Position numbers and translations under genes: made by a program. From Microscillaceae bacterium (lineage in GTDB: Bacteria; Bacteroidota; Bacteroidia; Cytophagales; Microscillaceae), in the NCBI GenBank assembly GCA_025054775.1, contig JANWZA010000057.1, positions 1-64,000 of the forward strand: 64,000 bases of DNA. Reading direction: 5' to 3'. This document shows positions 37,498 to 45,884 of this stretch, in pieces; the first letter of the stretch is position 1, and every line of letters starts with the position of its first letter. The notes below the pieces were generated by a model. The model made no database searches. It was not told the DNA's origin and saw only the letters and a program-made list of their open reading frames with translations.

Positions 37498-37523
37498 TCA
37501 GTATTTTATACTGAGCGTTTTTT
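37498..37523 (+). terminator. Possible terminator downstream of the SLATT-like gene
   Basis: TCAGTAT (37498-37504) pairs with ATACTGA (37508-37514) around TTT, followed by GCG and six T residues. It is 178 bases past the stop codon, so it may instead be incidental. The gap 37321-37594 shows nothing else beyond a six-base stem at 37391-37408. Confidence 0.4.
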
Positions 37524-37594
37524 GAGCTTGTCTTTTCAATATTTTACGAATTTCAATTTTAATAACCTCTCTCAGTCTAGTAAGCTACCAATTT

Positions 37595-38386
37595 CTATAA
37601 TTTTATTCCAATTTTTTTAAGTTGTGCCTTGGTGAAGTTTTTTAGAGTTTCTTTCACGTTAGTTCCTACTTTTTTGAACATGCTATCCTCAGGCTTAGGC
37701 TTAAATACAGTGTCGTGATAGCCTACAGCATCTTGGCGTGAGGTAGTGTAAAAATAGGAGTAAATAGATTTACGGGTTACTCCCTCAGGAACGTGAATTT
37801 TGGAATAGCCGTGATAAGAAATTTCGTTAGTTTCAAAAAGTACCATTCTATTAAATATGGGGGCTACTTTCTTTTCGCATTTGGTCATATCTGCATTCCA
37901 CATTTCCAAATCTCCACCATATTCGGGCTTCCAATCTTTGTTTAAGTAAATAAGCATGTTTGCTCTACGATGCACATTTTTTTCTATATGGATATTAAAA
38001 TCAATGTGAATGTCTAAAAAGCTACCATTTGCCCCTTGGTGCAGTCCTGTGCCTAGCTTATCATCAGTAATGAAAAGGTCATCTATGCTTATGATTTGTG
38101 AAATATATTGCCAAAATTCTTTTTGCATGAGTAAATTTTGACGAAGCTCCGTAAAAACAGGGTGGAAATCTTGGAAATTAGAGCCTTCCGATTTCTGTTC
38201 GTTTAGCCCTTTATAGTGCTTATTTAGTTTATCTATGGAAGGAAAGTTATCATGCAGAAGATTAGCAAAATCTTCTCTTAAGAAGTTATCTAGAACAATA
38301 TGCTTGTAGGGTTTGGCTAATTGAAATTGCGTTTTGAGTTCAGCAATTTTTTTAGAAGTGAGGTATTCTGGATTGATGTATTGCAT
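37595..38386 (-). CDS. 2-oxoglutarate/Fe(II)-dependent oxygenase
   Basis: A 263-residue cytoplasmic protein with the double-stranded beta-helix residues of 2OG-Fe(II) oxygenases. His127-x-Asp129 (DIHIDFN) and His192 (SYHGYSK) would bind iron, and Arg205 (VTRKS) would bind 2-oxoglutarate. LIYLNKDWKPEYGGDLEMW is the usual central strand region of prolyl-4-hydroxylase-like members. The substrate is unknown. The C-terminal 50 residues are Lys/Phe-rich and helical. Upstream are a TAAATTTG box and, farther out, two tandem palindromes, so regulated expression is likely. Confidence 0.85.
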   Translation of the reverse strand: MQYINPEYLTSKKIAELKTQFQLAKPYKHIVLDNFLREDFANLLHDNFPSIDKLNKHYKGLNEQKSEGSNFQDFHPVFTELRQNLLMQKEFWQYISQIISIDDLFITDDKLGTGLHQGANGSFLDIHIDFNIHIEKNVHRRANMLIYLNKDWKPEYGGDLEMWNADMTKCEKKVAPIFNRMVLFETNEISYHGYSKIHVPEGVTRKSIYSYFYTTSRQDAVGYHDTVFKPKPEDSMFKKVGTNVKETLKNFTKAQLKKIGIKL

Positions 38387-38431
38387 AGAAAATAAGAAAA
38401 CAATATACCTTCAAATGTCTAAAATACTTTG

Positions 38432-38439
38432 CAAATTTA
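38432..38439 (-). promoter_or_regulatory. -7 box for the 2OG oxygenase gene
   Basis: On the minus strand this reads TAAATTTG, fitting TAnnTTTG, 46 bases before the ATG at 38386. No convincing -33 element was found, which would suit a promoter that depends on an activator. Confidence 0.45.
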
Positions 38440-38517
38440 GGCATTTTTTTACAAATAAGCAGAATTTGTAAGTAAGAAGATTTTTGTTTTGTAACTCATT
38501 GATTTTCAAGGCTAATC

Positions 38518-38556
38518 TTTTACATTTGTAAAATAGTTTCTTTTACATTTGTAAAA
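38518..38556. promoter_or_regulatory. Two tandem 16-bp palindromes, operator candidates
   Basis: TTTTACATTTGTAAAA occurs perfectly at 38518-38533 and again at 38541-38556. Each is a 7-2-7 inverted repeat, and the copies are 23 bases apart centre to centre, roughly two helical turns. The surrounding bases (C before, TAGTT after) are repeated too. They lie 79-124 bases upstream of the -7 box of the 2OG oxygenase gene and just past the 3' end of the CAP gene. A dimeric regulator binding cooperatively on one DNA face is the natural reading; which regulator is unknown. Confidence 0.65.
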
Positions 38557-38587
38557 TAGTTACTATCTTTTCTTTACCCAAATTAGA

Positions 38588-39295
38588 TTATTCAGGCAAT
38601 TTATCTATGGCTTTACCTGAATTTTGTATTTTTTTGAACCATTGAAAACACTGCACCGCATATACGCTATCACCTCTGAGCATAAGCCCACAGCCTAGGG
38701 CGTTGGCACTTGTAGATAAAATATTTTCTCTATGCCCCTTTGAACTCATCCACTGCTCTAAAAAACTTTCGGCTAACTTCAAGTAAGTATCCTCCCCAAA
38801 GCCGCCTTTCATAGCAATATTTTCGGCAATAGCGGGGTTGGCTATGCCTGCAAGTTTGGCTCTGTCGGAAGTAGTGCGGCGGTTAGAAGTTTTAGGGTTT
38901 TGGTGAGAAAAGAAGCCTTGTTCTAACATAGCCTTAGCATGGTGAAAAGCCATAATTTCTAACTCAGGGGCATATTCCAAAGGCGTAAGATTATTTTTAG
39001 AGCGTATTTCATTGGTTACATAAAAAATAGCCGCATTGATAAGTGGGAAATCCATATTTTCTGTATCAATGGATTTATTGAATACAGTTTGGTTACGGAA
39101 GTTTTTATGGGTAATGGTTTGGTAATTTTTTCTATCCCATGCTGATTTGGCTTGCTTTGTACCATTGTTGCGGTTATTTTGCGTTGTGTTTTGCCTACGA
39201 ACCATACCGTTAGACGTATTTTGTGCCAAAATAAATGTACTATTGATTAAAAAAATTATCAAAATAATGATTTGAGCAAAACGCAATTGTTTCAT
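38588..39295 (-). CDS. Secreted CAP-domain (SCP/PR-1) protein
   Basis: A 235-residue exported protein with a signal peptide (about 1-24, ending ILAQ), an Asn/Arg/Thr-rich linker of about 60 residues, and a CAP domain at about 85-225. The CAP signatures are MAFHHAKAMLEQGFFSHQNP, AENIAM and WMSSKGHRENILS, with the His and Glu residues of the CAP cavity present. Bacterial CAP proteins are secreted and of mostly unknown activity. It starts 81 bases after the M1 peptidase gene on the same strand. Confidence 0.88.
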   Translation of the reverse strand: MKQLRFAQIIILIIFLINSTFILAQNTSNGMVRRQNTTQNNRNNGTKQAKSAWDRKNYQTITHKNFRNQTVFNKSIDTENMDFPLINAAIFYVTNEIRSKNNLTPLEYAPELEIMAFHHAKAMLEQGFFSHQNPKTSNRRTTSDRAKLAGIANPAIAENIAMKGGFGEDTYLKLAESFLEQWMSSKGHRENILSTSANALGCGLMLRGDSVYAVQCFQWFKKIQNSGKAIDKLPE

Positions 39296-39376
39296 TGAAT
39301 TTTGAGTTTAGTAAATAAGTAATTTAACCCGAATTACTCTTTGCTTACGTAGCTTTTTGCCAAAAGTTTGCTCTTT

Positions 39377-41011
39377 TTACCAAGATTTTACCAAAATATA
39401 ATACCACTGAATAGGTATTTTTACTTTGTCTTTTTGTTTAACGTCAGTAAGTTTTTGCCATTCAGTGGTAGGTGTGATGCGTACATAGTTCTTGTCACCC
39501 AAATCTACATGAAAAGGCATTTGAAAGTCAGCCTCTACGCCTTGCCAACGGTAAAGCATATTCGTTTTTTCACCCTCTTGCTCAAATTTATACTCAAAAG
39601 TAGGCGGTTTGGGCTTATAGAGGTATTGCTTGAAAAAATAGGTATAATCCGTTCCTGTCTTTTGGTTAATGTACCGAATAATATCTTGCGTATCTACATT
39701 TTTCATTTTGAAATCGGTAGCCAATCCTTTAATAATCTTGAACCAAAGGTCGTCATTATCAATCACATGGCGAAGGGTATGCAACATCCAACTTCCTTTG
39801 AAATAAATATCTTGCGGGGCTTCGGCATTTACACCCAGCGGGGCTATCATTGGCTCATTGTTTTGGATACGGCGGCGTTGGTACATCAAATACTCTTCGG
39901 CTTTGGCTTTACTTCCGTGGATACACTCTACATAGAGGGCTTCAGCATAGGTGCAAAACGATTCGTGTATCCACATTTCGGCATAGTCTTTACAACTTAC
40001 ACTGTTGCCCCAATATTCGTGCCCTGTTTCGTGAATGATAATATAGTCAAAAGGAAAAGCGGGAACGATTAAGTTGCGTTCATAATTATTACCGTAAGCG
40101 ATTGCCCCTTGGTGTTCCATGCCCCAGTAAGGTGTTTCTACCAAGGCGTACCCATCTTTCCAAAACGGATATTTGCCAAAATATTTTTCGTAGCAAGCAA
40201 GCATAGGTTTTACTTGCTCAAAATGCTTGCGGGCTTTTTCTAAATTGTAGGGCAAAACGTAATAATCCAAAGCTAAGGTATCTCCGTCAAAGCTAATGTA
40301 TTTATCTGAAAAGTGGGCATATTTGGCAATGTTGAGCGTTACGTTATAGTTATTGATAGGGTAATGCACAAACCACGTAAACCGTTGAAAATTGTCAGGT
40401 AGAGGTTCGGTTTTGCGAAGTGTACCGTTGGAAACGCACATCAAATCTTGGGGGACTTCGCAAGCAATTTGCATGCTGTCAGGCTCGTCTGAAAGGTGGT
40501 CCTTATTTGCCCACCAGAGGCTTGCTCCAATTCCCTCACAAGAAACACCAATCCAAGTGTTGCCTTCTAAATCTTTTTTCCAAGAGAAGCCTCCGTCCCA
40601 AGGTGGATTAACCGCTTTGCGTGGATTACCGCTAAAAAATACTTGAATACTATCTATTTTACCCACTTTTTGCAAATCTTTGAATTGTACAAAAGTTGCA
40701 TTACCCTCTCGCCTAAATTTGAGCTTTTTGTTGCGGTGCATAATTTTTTCTATTGCCATGTTCGCAAACAAATCAATTTGGATTTCCTTAAAATCGGCAA
40801 CCACTTTATAGACTATCGTAGTACTTCCGCTAATAAACTCTTTTTCAGGCACTACACGCACTGACAACTTGTAAAAACCTACGTCATAACAACTTCGCAC
40901 CGTACTCAGCGTACCGCGTAGGCTATCTTGACGTGTGAAAACGGTTTTTTTTTGGGCAAAAAGGCTAAAATTGAATAAGAAAAATAGAAAAAAGCAAACA
41001 AAGCGTATCAT
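39377..41011 (-). CDS. M1 family metallopeptidase (aminopeptidase N-like)
   Basis: A 544-residue exported zinc peptidase with a signal peptide (about 1-19, ending LFAQ). The zinc motif is complete: His327-Glu328-x-x-His331 (HETGH) followed after 18 residues by Glu350 (WIHESF). The exopeptidase motif GAMEN is replaced by the related WGMEHQGAIAYGN, as in many Bacteroidota M1 proteins. It would cleave N-terminal residues from peptides in the periplasm or outside. It is shorter than E. coli PepN because it lacks the large C-terminal helical domain. Next in order on the strand is the CAP gene. Confidence 0.92.
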   Translation of the reverse strand: MIRFVCFFLFFLFNFSLFAQKKTVFTRQDSLRGTLSTVRSCYDVGFYKLSVRVVPEKEFISGSTTIVYKVVADFKEIQIDLFANMAIEKIMHRNKKLKFRREGNATFVQFKDLQKVGKIDSIQVFFSGNPRKAVNPPWDGGFSWKKDLEGNTWIGVSCEGIGASLWWANKDHLSDEPDSMQIACEVPQDLMCVSNGTLRKTEPLPDNFQRFTWFVHYPINNYNVTLNIAKYAHFSDKYISFDGDTLALDYYVLPYNLEKARKHFEQVKPMLACYEKYFGKYPFWKDGYALVETPYWGMEHQGAIAYGNNYERNLIVPAFPFDYIIIHETGHEYWGNSVSCKDYAEMWIHESFCTYAEALYVECIHGSKAKAEEYLMYQRRRIQNNEPMIAPLGVNAEAPQDIYFKGSWMLHTLRHVIDNDDLWFKIIKGLATDFKMKNVDTQDIIRYINQKTGTDYTYFFKQYLYKPKPPTFEYKFEQEGEKTNMLYRWQGVEADFQMPFHVDLGDKNYVRITPTTEWQKLTDVKQKDKVKIPIQWYYILVKSW

Positions 41012-41076
41012 TGTGTTTGGGAGGGATTATTGTAGAGTGTAAATATACGAAAAGTTAAGGCAAATAAGGCAAAGTC

Positions 41077-41781
41077 TTATTGGCAATACAGCCCTATGGC
41101 TTCTTGGGCAGAGGTGTAGCCTAGTTTTTCAGCTTGCCGCAGGTGAATGCAAGCGTTCTCTCGCTCTTGCAAAGCCAGTTCTACCAAAGCCAAAGCATAA
41201 AAGGCTTTGGCTAATTTACTATCTATACGAACAACTGCCTGAAAATCAGACAAAGCCTTATCATATTTTTTCTGTTCGTAGTAAATACTTCCTCTGTTAA
41301 AAAGTGCCTCTTTATCTTTGGGATATAGCGAAAGGGCTTTATCAAAATCTTGTAAAGCCTTATCGTAATTTTTGAGTTGAAAATGCAAGTAGCCTCTGTT
41401 GGTATAAAGTTCATTCGTATCGGCTTTGAGGCGAATGGCTTGGTCATAATCCGCAAGGGCGGCTTGTGGATTATTCATAGCTGCTTTCAGAATTGCTCTA
41501 TTATTATACGATTTGTAATTATTTTTATCTAACTCTATGGCACGATTATAATCTAATAAAGCATTTTGGTACTCTTTCAAAGAAAAATATGCCACACCAC
41601 GCGCATTAAAGGCTTCAGCATTTTGCGTATTTTTCTCTATGGCTTGGTTCAAGAAAGGCAAGGCTTCTTCAAATTTGCCCGCCTTCATCAGTTCTCTACC
41701 TTTTTGCAAAAAGGCTTCCGAACTATTGCTACAAGCCCACAAGCCTAACAAAACAATTGGCAAAAGTCTATGAAAAATCAT
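41077..41781 (-). CDS. TPR-repeat lipoprotein
   Basis: A 234-residue lipoprotein. The ATG at 41781 starts a signal sequence with lipobox LWAC (Cys near 18); the frame extends into the upstream gene but those residues make no sense. Six tetratricopeptide repeats follow, such as AEAFNARGVAYFSLKEYQNA and EALFNRGSIYYEQKKYDKA. It ends with a pattern seen in other Bacteroidota TPR proteins, CIHLRQAEKLGYTSAQEAIG. It probably acts as an outer- or inner-membrane-anchored scaffold. The start codon lies just inside the end of the S9 peptidase region, so the two are likely co-transcribed. Confidence 0.85.
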   Translation of the reverse strand: MIFHRLLPIVLLGLWACSNSSEAFLQKGRELMKAGKFEEALPFLNQAIEKNTQNAEAFNARGVAYFSLKEYQNALLDYNRAIELDKNNYKSYNNRAILKAAMNNPQAALADYDQAIRLKADTNELYTNRGYLHFQLKNYDKALQDFDKALSLYPKDKEALFNRGSIYYEQKKYDKALSDFQAVVRIDSKLAKAFYALALVELALQERENACIHLRQAEKLGYTSAQEAIGLYCQ

Positions 41782-41782
41782 T

Positions 41783-43912
41783 TTACTTATATTTAGGAAC
41801 AATCCCCATGTTGTAAAACATAAAGGACCACACATCTGTCTGCTCTTCTATGATTTTGGTAATTGATTTACCCGCTCCATGCCCTGCTTTGGTTTCTATG
41901 CGAATAAGTACAGGATTTTTACCTCGGTGCTTTTCTTGCAAGGTAGCAATAAATTTATAGGAATGAGCAGGTACTACGCGGTCGTCGTGGTCTGCCGTAG
42001 TTACCAAAGTAGCAGGATAACTTACTCCTTCCTTTATGTTGTGTAGAGGTGAGTAACGATACAAATTTTCAAATTCCTCTTTACTTCTTTCACTTGAACC
42101 ATACTCTACTACCCAGCCCCAGCCTACGGTAAACTTATGAAACCGAAGCATATCTAACACTCCTACGGCAGGAAAACATACCTTAAATAAATCGGGGCGC
42201 TGCGTCATGCATGCACCTACAAGTAAGCCACCATTAGAGCTACCTGCAATGGCTAAATAATCTCTGGAAGTATATTTTTCTTTTATCAAATATTCGGCTG
42301 CGGCAATAAAATCATCAAATACATTTTGCTTTTTGAAGAGCATACCTGCTTTATGCCACTCTTCGCCGTATTCGCCCCCTCCTCGAAGGTTTACCATAGC
42401 AAACACACCATTATTTTCCAAAAGCACTATTCGCAAAGCACTAAACGAAGGAGTTAGATTGACATTAAAACCTCCATACCCATACATATAGGTAGGATTT
42501 TTGCCTTTGAGTGCTAAGCCTTTTTTATGCACAATAAACATGGGTACTTTCGTGCCGTCTTTGCTTGTGAAAAATACTTGCTTGGTTACATAGTCTTCAG
42601 GATTAAATTTGACTTCTGTTTTACGAAAAACTTCCGATTTGCCTGTGGCAATATCATATTTGTAAATAGTGGGCGGATAGGTAAATGAGGTGAAGGTGTA
42701 GAAAATAAATTTATCATCTTTTTCTCCTTCAAAGCCTGAAGCCGTGCCTAAGGTAGGTAGCTGAATTTCACGTTCTAATTTACCATTCAAATCATATTGG
42801 TATATACGTGTGGTTACATCTTTAAGGTATTGAGCAAAAATTTTCCCACCTGCTGTGGTTACTCTGTCAAGCAATTCTTTGCGTTGCGGTATGATTTCTT
42901 TCCAGTTTGCCTCGTCAGGGTTTTGCGTATCTACTAAAATGAGCCGATAGTTTGGGGCTTTGTAGTTAGTGTAAACTAATAATTTGTCCTCAATGTTATC
43001 AACAATGCTATAATTAAAATTAAAACCTTTGAATAAAGTTTTGAAGTCTTTGTCTCCATTTCTTAGGTTTTTATAGCGTACTTCTGTTCCGTCTGTTCCT
43101 TCAGAGATGTAAAGAATTAAAAAACGCTCATCTTCGGTTACAGTAACTGTGTGATAACGTAGAGGATTTTGCTTATCTTCGTACACGAGTTGGTCATTGC
43201 TCTGTAAATCCCCTAATTTATGGTAATAAACTTTGTGAAATTCATTTTTTCCTGAATATACATTTCCTTCCAAAGGAGCATCATAGGCACTATAAAAGAA
43301 GCCGTCTTGATACCAAGCCGCCTTTGAAAATTTTACCCAATGAATGACATCTAGGAGTGGGGTTTTAGTTTCTACTTCCATTACTCTGATTTCAGCCCAA
43401 TCAGAGCCAGATTGAGAAACGTTATAGCTTACATACTTTTTGTTCTTAGAAAAACCAGATAGACTTACTGCCACTGTACCGTCTTCAGACATTAGGTTAG
43501 GGTTAAGAAACTCTTGTGGGGTACCATCTAATCCCTTTTGATAATAATATACACTTTGGTTTTGCAAGCCATCGTTTTTAGCAAAAAAGTAGTATTCGCC
43601 TGCTCTAACAGGTGAACTGTATTTAGGATAATTTGCCAATTCAGTCAAGCGGGCTTTTATTTTCTCACGGTAAGGAATTTGATTAAGGTAACTAAAAGTG
43701 AGTTTATTTTGCTCTTGAATCCAACTTTTTACAAATTCTGAGGTGTCTACTTCCAGCCAACGGTATGGATCTGGAACTTTTACACCAAAGTACGTATCAT
43801 AGGCACGGCCTTTAATTGTAGCGGGATATCGTAGGGTATCTTGTGCTAGGGTCTTTAGCATAGCTATTGAAGCAGGAAAAACACAAAAAATAAAACGAAC
43901 CCAATTTTTCAT
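41783..43912 (-). CDS. Prolyl oligopeptidase family serine peptidase (S9A)
   Basis: A 709-residue exported prolyl oligopeptidase with a signal peptide (about 1-23). The N-terminal part DPYRWLEVD and the seven-bladed propeller region (about 80-430) precede the hydrolase domain. The triad is complete: Ser559 (GSSNGG), Asp643 (DHDDRVV) and His678 (KAGHGAG). It cleaves short peptides after proline. The length matches porcine and bacterial enzymes (about 700). It lies immediately before the TPR lipoprotein. Its upstream region is cut short by the IS1-family element 82 bases away. Confidence 0.93.
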   Translation of the reverse strand: MKNWVRFIFCVFPASIAMLKTLAQDTLRYPATIKGRAYDTYFGVKVPDPYRWLEVDTSEFVKSWIQEQNKLTFSYLNQIPYREKIKARLTELANYPKYSSPVRAGEYYFFAKNDGLQNQSVYYYQKGLDGTPQEFLNPNLMSEDGTVAVSLSGFSKNKKYVSYNVSQSGSDWAEIRVMEVETKTPLLDVIHWVKFSKAAWYQDGFFYSAYDAPLEGNVYSGKNEFHKVYYHKLGDLQSNDQLVYEDKQNPLRYHTVTVTEDERFLILYISEGTDGTEVRYKNLRNGDKDFKTLFKGFNFNYSIVDNIEDKLLVYTNYKAPNYRLILVDTQNPDEANWKEIIPQRKELLDRVTTAGGKIFAQYLKDVTTRIYQYDLNGKLEREIQLPTLGTASGFEGEKDDKFIFYTFTSFTYPPTIYKYDIATGKSEVFRKTEVKFNPEDYVTKQVFFTSKDGTKVPMFIVHKKGLALKGKNPTYMYGYGGFNVNLTPSFSALRIVLLENNGVFAMVNLRGGGEYGEEWHKAGMLFKKQNVFDDFIAAAEYLIKEKYTSRDYLAIAGSSNGGLLVGACMTQRPDLFKVCFPAVGVLDMLRFHKFTVGWGWVVEYGSSERSKEEFENLYRYSPLHNIKEGVSYPATLVTTADHDDRVVPAHSYKFIATLQEKHRGKNPVLIRIETKAGHGAGKSITKIIEEQTDVWSFMFYNMGIVPKYK

Positions 43913-43993
43913 ATAGCAATTGATTTTGAAACGAGTGGATTACTAGTTTAATGCAAAATTACAAAAAAGTTGAAAACCATTAATTTTTCAGTA

Positions 43994-44734
43994 TTGTTAA
44001 TTTTGTATAGATTTTTTATTTTTGCAAAAAAATTACTAAAACCCCGAAACTATGGAACGATGTCCAAAATGCAAGTCAACAAAATTTTGTAAAGATGGTA
44101 TAGTTAAAGGCAAACAACGGTTCAAATGTAAAGACTGCAGTTTTCGTTTTAGAGTAGAACACATAGGAAAACCTGAAAAACTAAAACGTGATGCATTAAT
44201 ATTATATCTTGAAGGTCTAGGATTTCGCTCCATTGGCCGCTTCTTAAAAGTTAGCCACGTTACAGTCTTTAAATGGATTAAGGCATACGGAAAAAAACTT
44301 GATGAAATTCGGAGCAATGAGGCTATTGAAGTTGTTGAAATAGATGAGATGCACACATATATTGGTTCAAAAAAAACTATTGTTGGATATGGATTGCTGT
44401 TGATAGAGATGGACGTAAATTCATCAATTGCGAAGTTGGTACAAGGGGAACTGAAACTGGTGAAAAACTTTGGAAAAAGATTGAACCGAAGATAAAGGGA
44501 AAGGTTTGTACAGATTATTGGAAGGCATACGAAGCATTTGTGCCAGATGATATACATATACAATCCAAAGCGGACACCTTTACGGTTGAAGGATATAATA
44601 GTCTTTTGCGTCATTTTTTAGCACGATTAAGAAGGAAAACTAAATGTTACTCTAAAGTTGTTTATATGCTAGTCTATTCAGTTAAACTTTTAATGTTTAA
44701 GTGGAATAATGGTTTATCTATACTATTTTAACAA
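43994..44734 (+). mobile_element. IS1-family insertion sequence
   Basis: A 741-base element bounded by imperfect terminal inverted repeats: TTGTTAATTTTGTATAGAT at the left against TTGTTAAAATAGTATAGAT on the complement of the right end (16 of 19 bases agree). The length and gene arrangement are typical for IS1. No clear target-site duplication is visible, which fits insertion followed by a deletion. The left flank is the promoter region of the S9 peptidase; the right flank enters a truncated radical SAM gene. Confidence 0.82.
44052..44731 (+). CDS. IS1-family transposase, made by -1 frameshift
   Basis: Frame A (44052-44495) carries a four-Cys zinc finger (Cys4, Cys7, Cys26, Cys29) and a helix-turn-helix. 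A run of eight A residues at 44369-44376 lets ribosomes slip back one base: codons AAA-AAA re-pair and the next is AAC. The -1 frame then continues to the TAA at 44729-44731, giving a 226-residue fusion close to the 232-residue IS1 InsAB'. The DDE residues are in the EIDEMHTYIG, CTDYWKAY and FTVEGYNS segments, followed by LARLRRKTKCYSK as in IS1. Both frames are otherwise uninterrupted, so the element may be active. Confidence 0.82.
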
Positions 44735-45177
44735 CGCCAGTTGGATATTGACCGCATGAAAGGACACCACCTGTGGGCGCATTTTAGGGAGATACAACAC
44801 CTCTCCTTCCAGCAAAGTCAAGAGAGTATAAACCAATGGAATGAATACGTAAAATTAGCATACGAAGCTCAAAAAAATACTTAAAACCTAATGGCAAAAA
44901 AGTGATTTTAGAAAATATTATTCCTTTACAACTCCAAGAAACTACACAAGTTCCTGAAAATTACGATTGCCTTTTCCTTAACCGAGAACTTTGGATCTCT
45001 GCCGTAGGTAAAATTTCGCTTTGTTGTGCCCCTGACGAACTGCGTGATACCTTAGTAGGTTTCGGAAATATCCAGACATATACCTTACAAGAGGTACTTT
45101 TGAGTGAAAATTACCAAAATTTAGTAAAAAACTACAAACAAATTTCTTTATGTCAAACTTGCAATATGCGAAAATGA
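44735..45177 (+). pseudogene. C-terminal remnant of a radical SAM/SPASM protein
   Basis: Directly after the IS end the sequence reads RQLDIDRMKGHHLWAHFREI and continues for 45 codons. It then shifts frame at a run of seven A (44871-44877) into KYLKPNGKKVILENIIPLQL and onward to TGA at 45175-45177. The second part contains CLFLNRELWISAVGKISLCC and SLCQTCNMRK, the Cys pattern of a SPASM auxiliary iron-sulfur domain. The radical SAM core with its CxxxCxxC motif is missing; it is not on the other side of the IS either. The stop codon overlaps the next gene's ATG (ATGA), as in an operon. Confidence 0.7.
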
Positions 45178-45634
45178 AAGAAATTTTTACTACCTATTGG
45201 CATTTTCTAGCTTTGCGAAATGCTTGTCAATATCATCTTTTTGATTTGATCGAACAGCACCAACCTACTCATAAAGAATTACATTGTGTGCTAACTTGAA
45301 ACTTGTAAGTGGAAACTTTTTTAAGCCACTACCCTTCCAAACGGAAGCTATTATTTTGAGCCGTATCTTACATGATTGGAATGATGAGAGATGCACACAG
45401 ATTTTACAGAATTGCCACAAGGCACTGCTCCCTAATAGGAAAATTTACATTATAGAAAACTTACAAGATAAAAAAGAGACGCCTTTGCTTTCGCTTAATA
45501 TGTTGCTTATATGTCAAAATTATGAGCGCAATTTATCTGAATATCAATCACTTTTAGATAAAATAAATTTTCAAATTCAGACGATTGTACCTCTAAACGA
45601 ACTTCAATCGGTCTTGATATGCCAAACGCAATAA
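45174..45634 (+). pseudogene. O-methyltransferase with internal deletion
   Basis: An ATG at 45174 overlaps the preceding stop and starts MKEIFTTYWHFLALRNACQY, the dimerisation helix of plant-type/hydroxyneurosporene O-methyltransferases. This piece ends at a stop near 45300. A second frame from about 45300 reads SGNFFKPLPFQTEAIILSRI, LHDWNDERC and YIIENLQDK, the C-terminal SAM-methyltransferase blocks (family 2). Roughly 170 residues including the SAM-binding glycine motif are absent between them, so a deletion has joined the two ends out of frame. Non-functional. Confidence 0.68.
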
Positions 45635-45822
45635 TTTTGCCTGAACCTTCTCAGGATAATACACACTTTGTATTAAACGGGAAAGCAGTTTTCCAGCGTA
45701 CTTTTCTCTCGGCGTTGCCTTTTCATGCTGAAGTAGATCTTGCAGCAGTACAAGCTTATTTCAAACTCTTCATTCTAACTAATTATTCCAAAAATATTAC
45801 TATCTTTCCAACGTTTTATTAG
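45619..45822 (+). pseudogene. Truncated WG-repeat-like protein start
   Basis: A 67-codon frame starts 16 bases inside the end of the methyltransferase remnant, the spacing of an operon gene. It reads MPNAIILPEPSQDNTHFVLN, then FQRTFLSALPFH and LAAVQAY. The F-x-x-ALPF-x-x-x-LAAVQ pattern resembles one unit of WG-repeat proteins (A-x-P-F-x-x-G-L-A-x-V). After that the sequence loses all resemblance, so it is probably cut off by a deletion. The family call is weak. If translated, it would be a fragment. Confidence 0.4.
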
Positions 45823-45884
45823 CTTATTTACGTAATGTAAGTAAGCTAATTTCATTGTCTCACCTAACCCTTCTCTACAAGACT

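Noticed and set aside
39368-40072. A 234-codon open frame on the plus strand opposite the M1 peptidase gene
   Set aside because: It lies antisense to a gene with a complete HExxHx18E site and has no recognisable domain; long antisense frames are expected here.
44036-44614. A 192-codon minus-strand frame across the IS1-family element
   Set aside because: It is antisense to the transposase, low in complexity (Ser/Phe-rich), and has no promoter or family match.
43980-44745. CAGT on both sides of the IS1 element as a target duplication
   Set aside because: Four bases, not directly abutting the inverted repeats, and IS1 normally makes 8-9 bases; treated as chance.
45855-45884. Ten-codon N-terminal extension of the CHAT protein from a TTG
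   Set aside because: The ATG at 45885 starts a standard signal peptide; the extension would spoil it.
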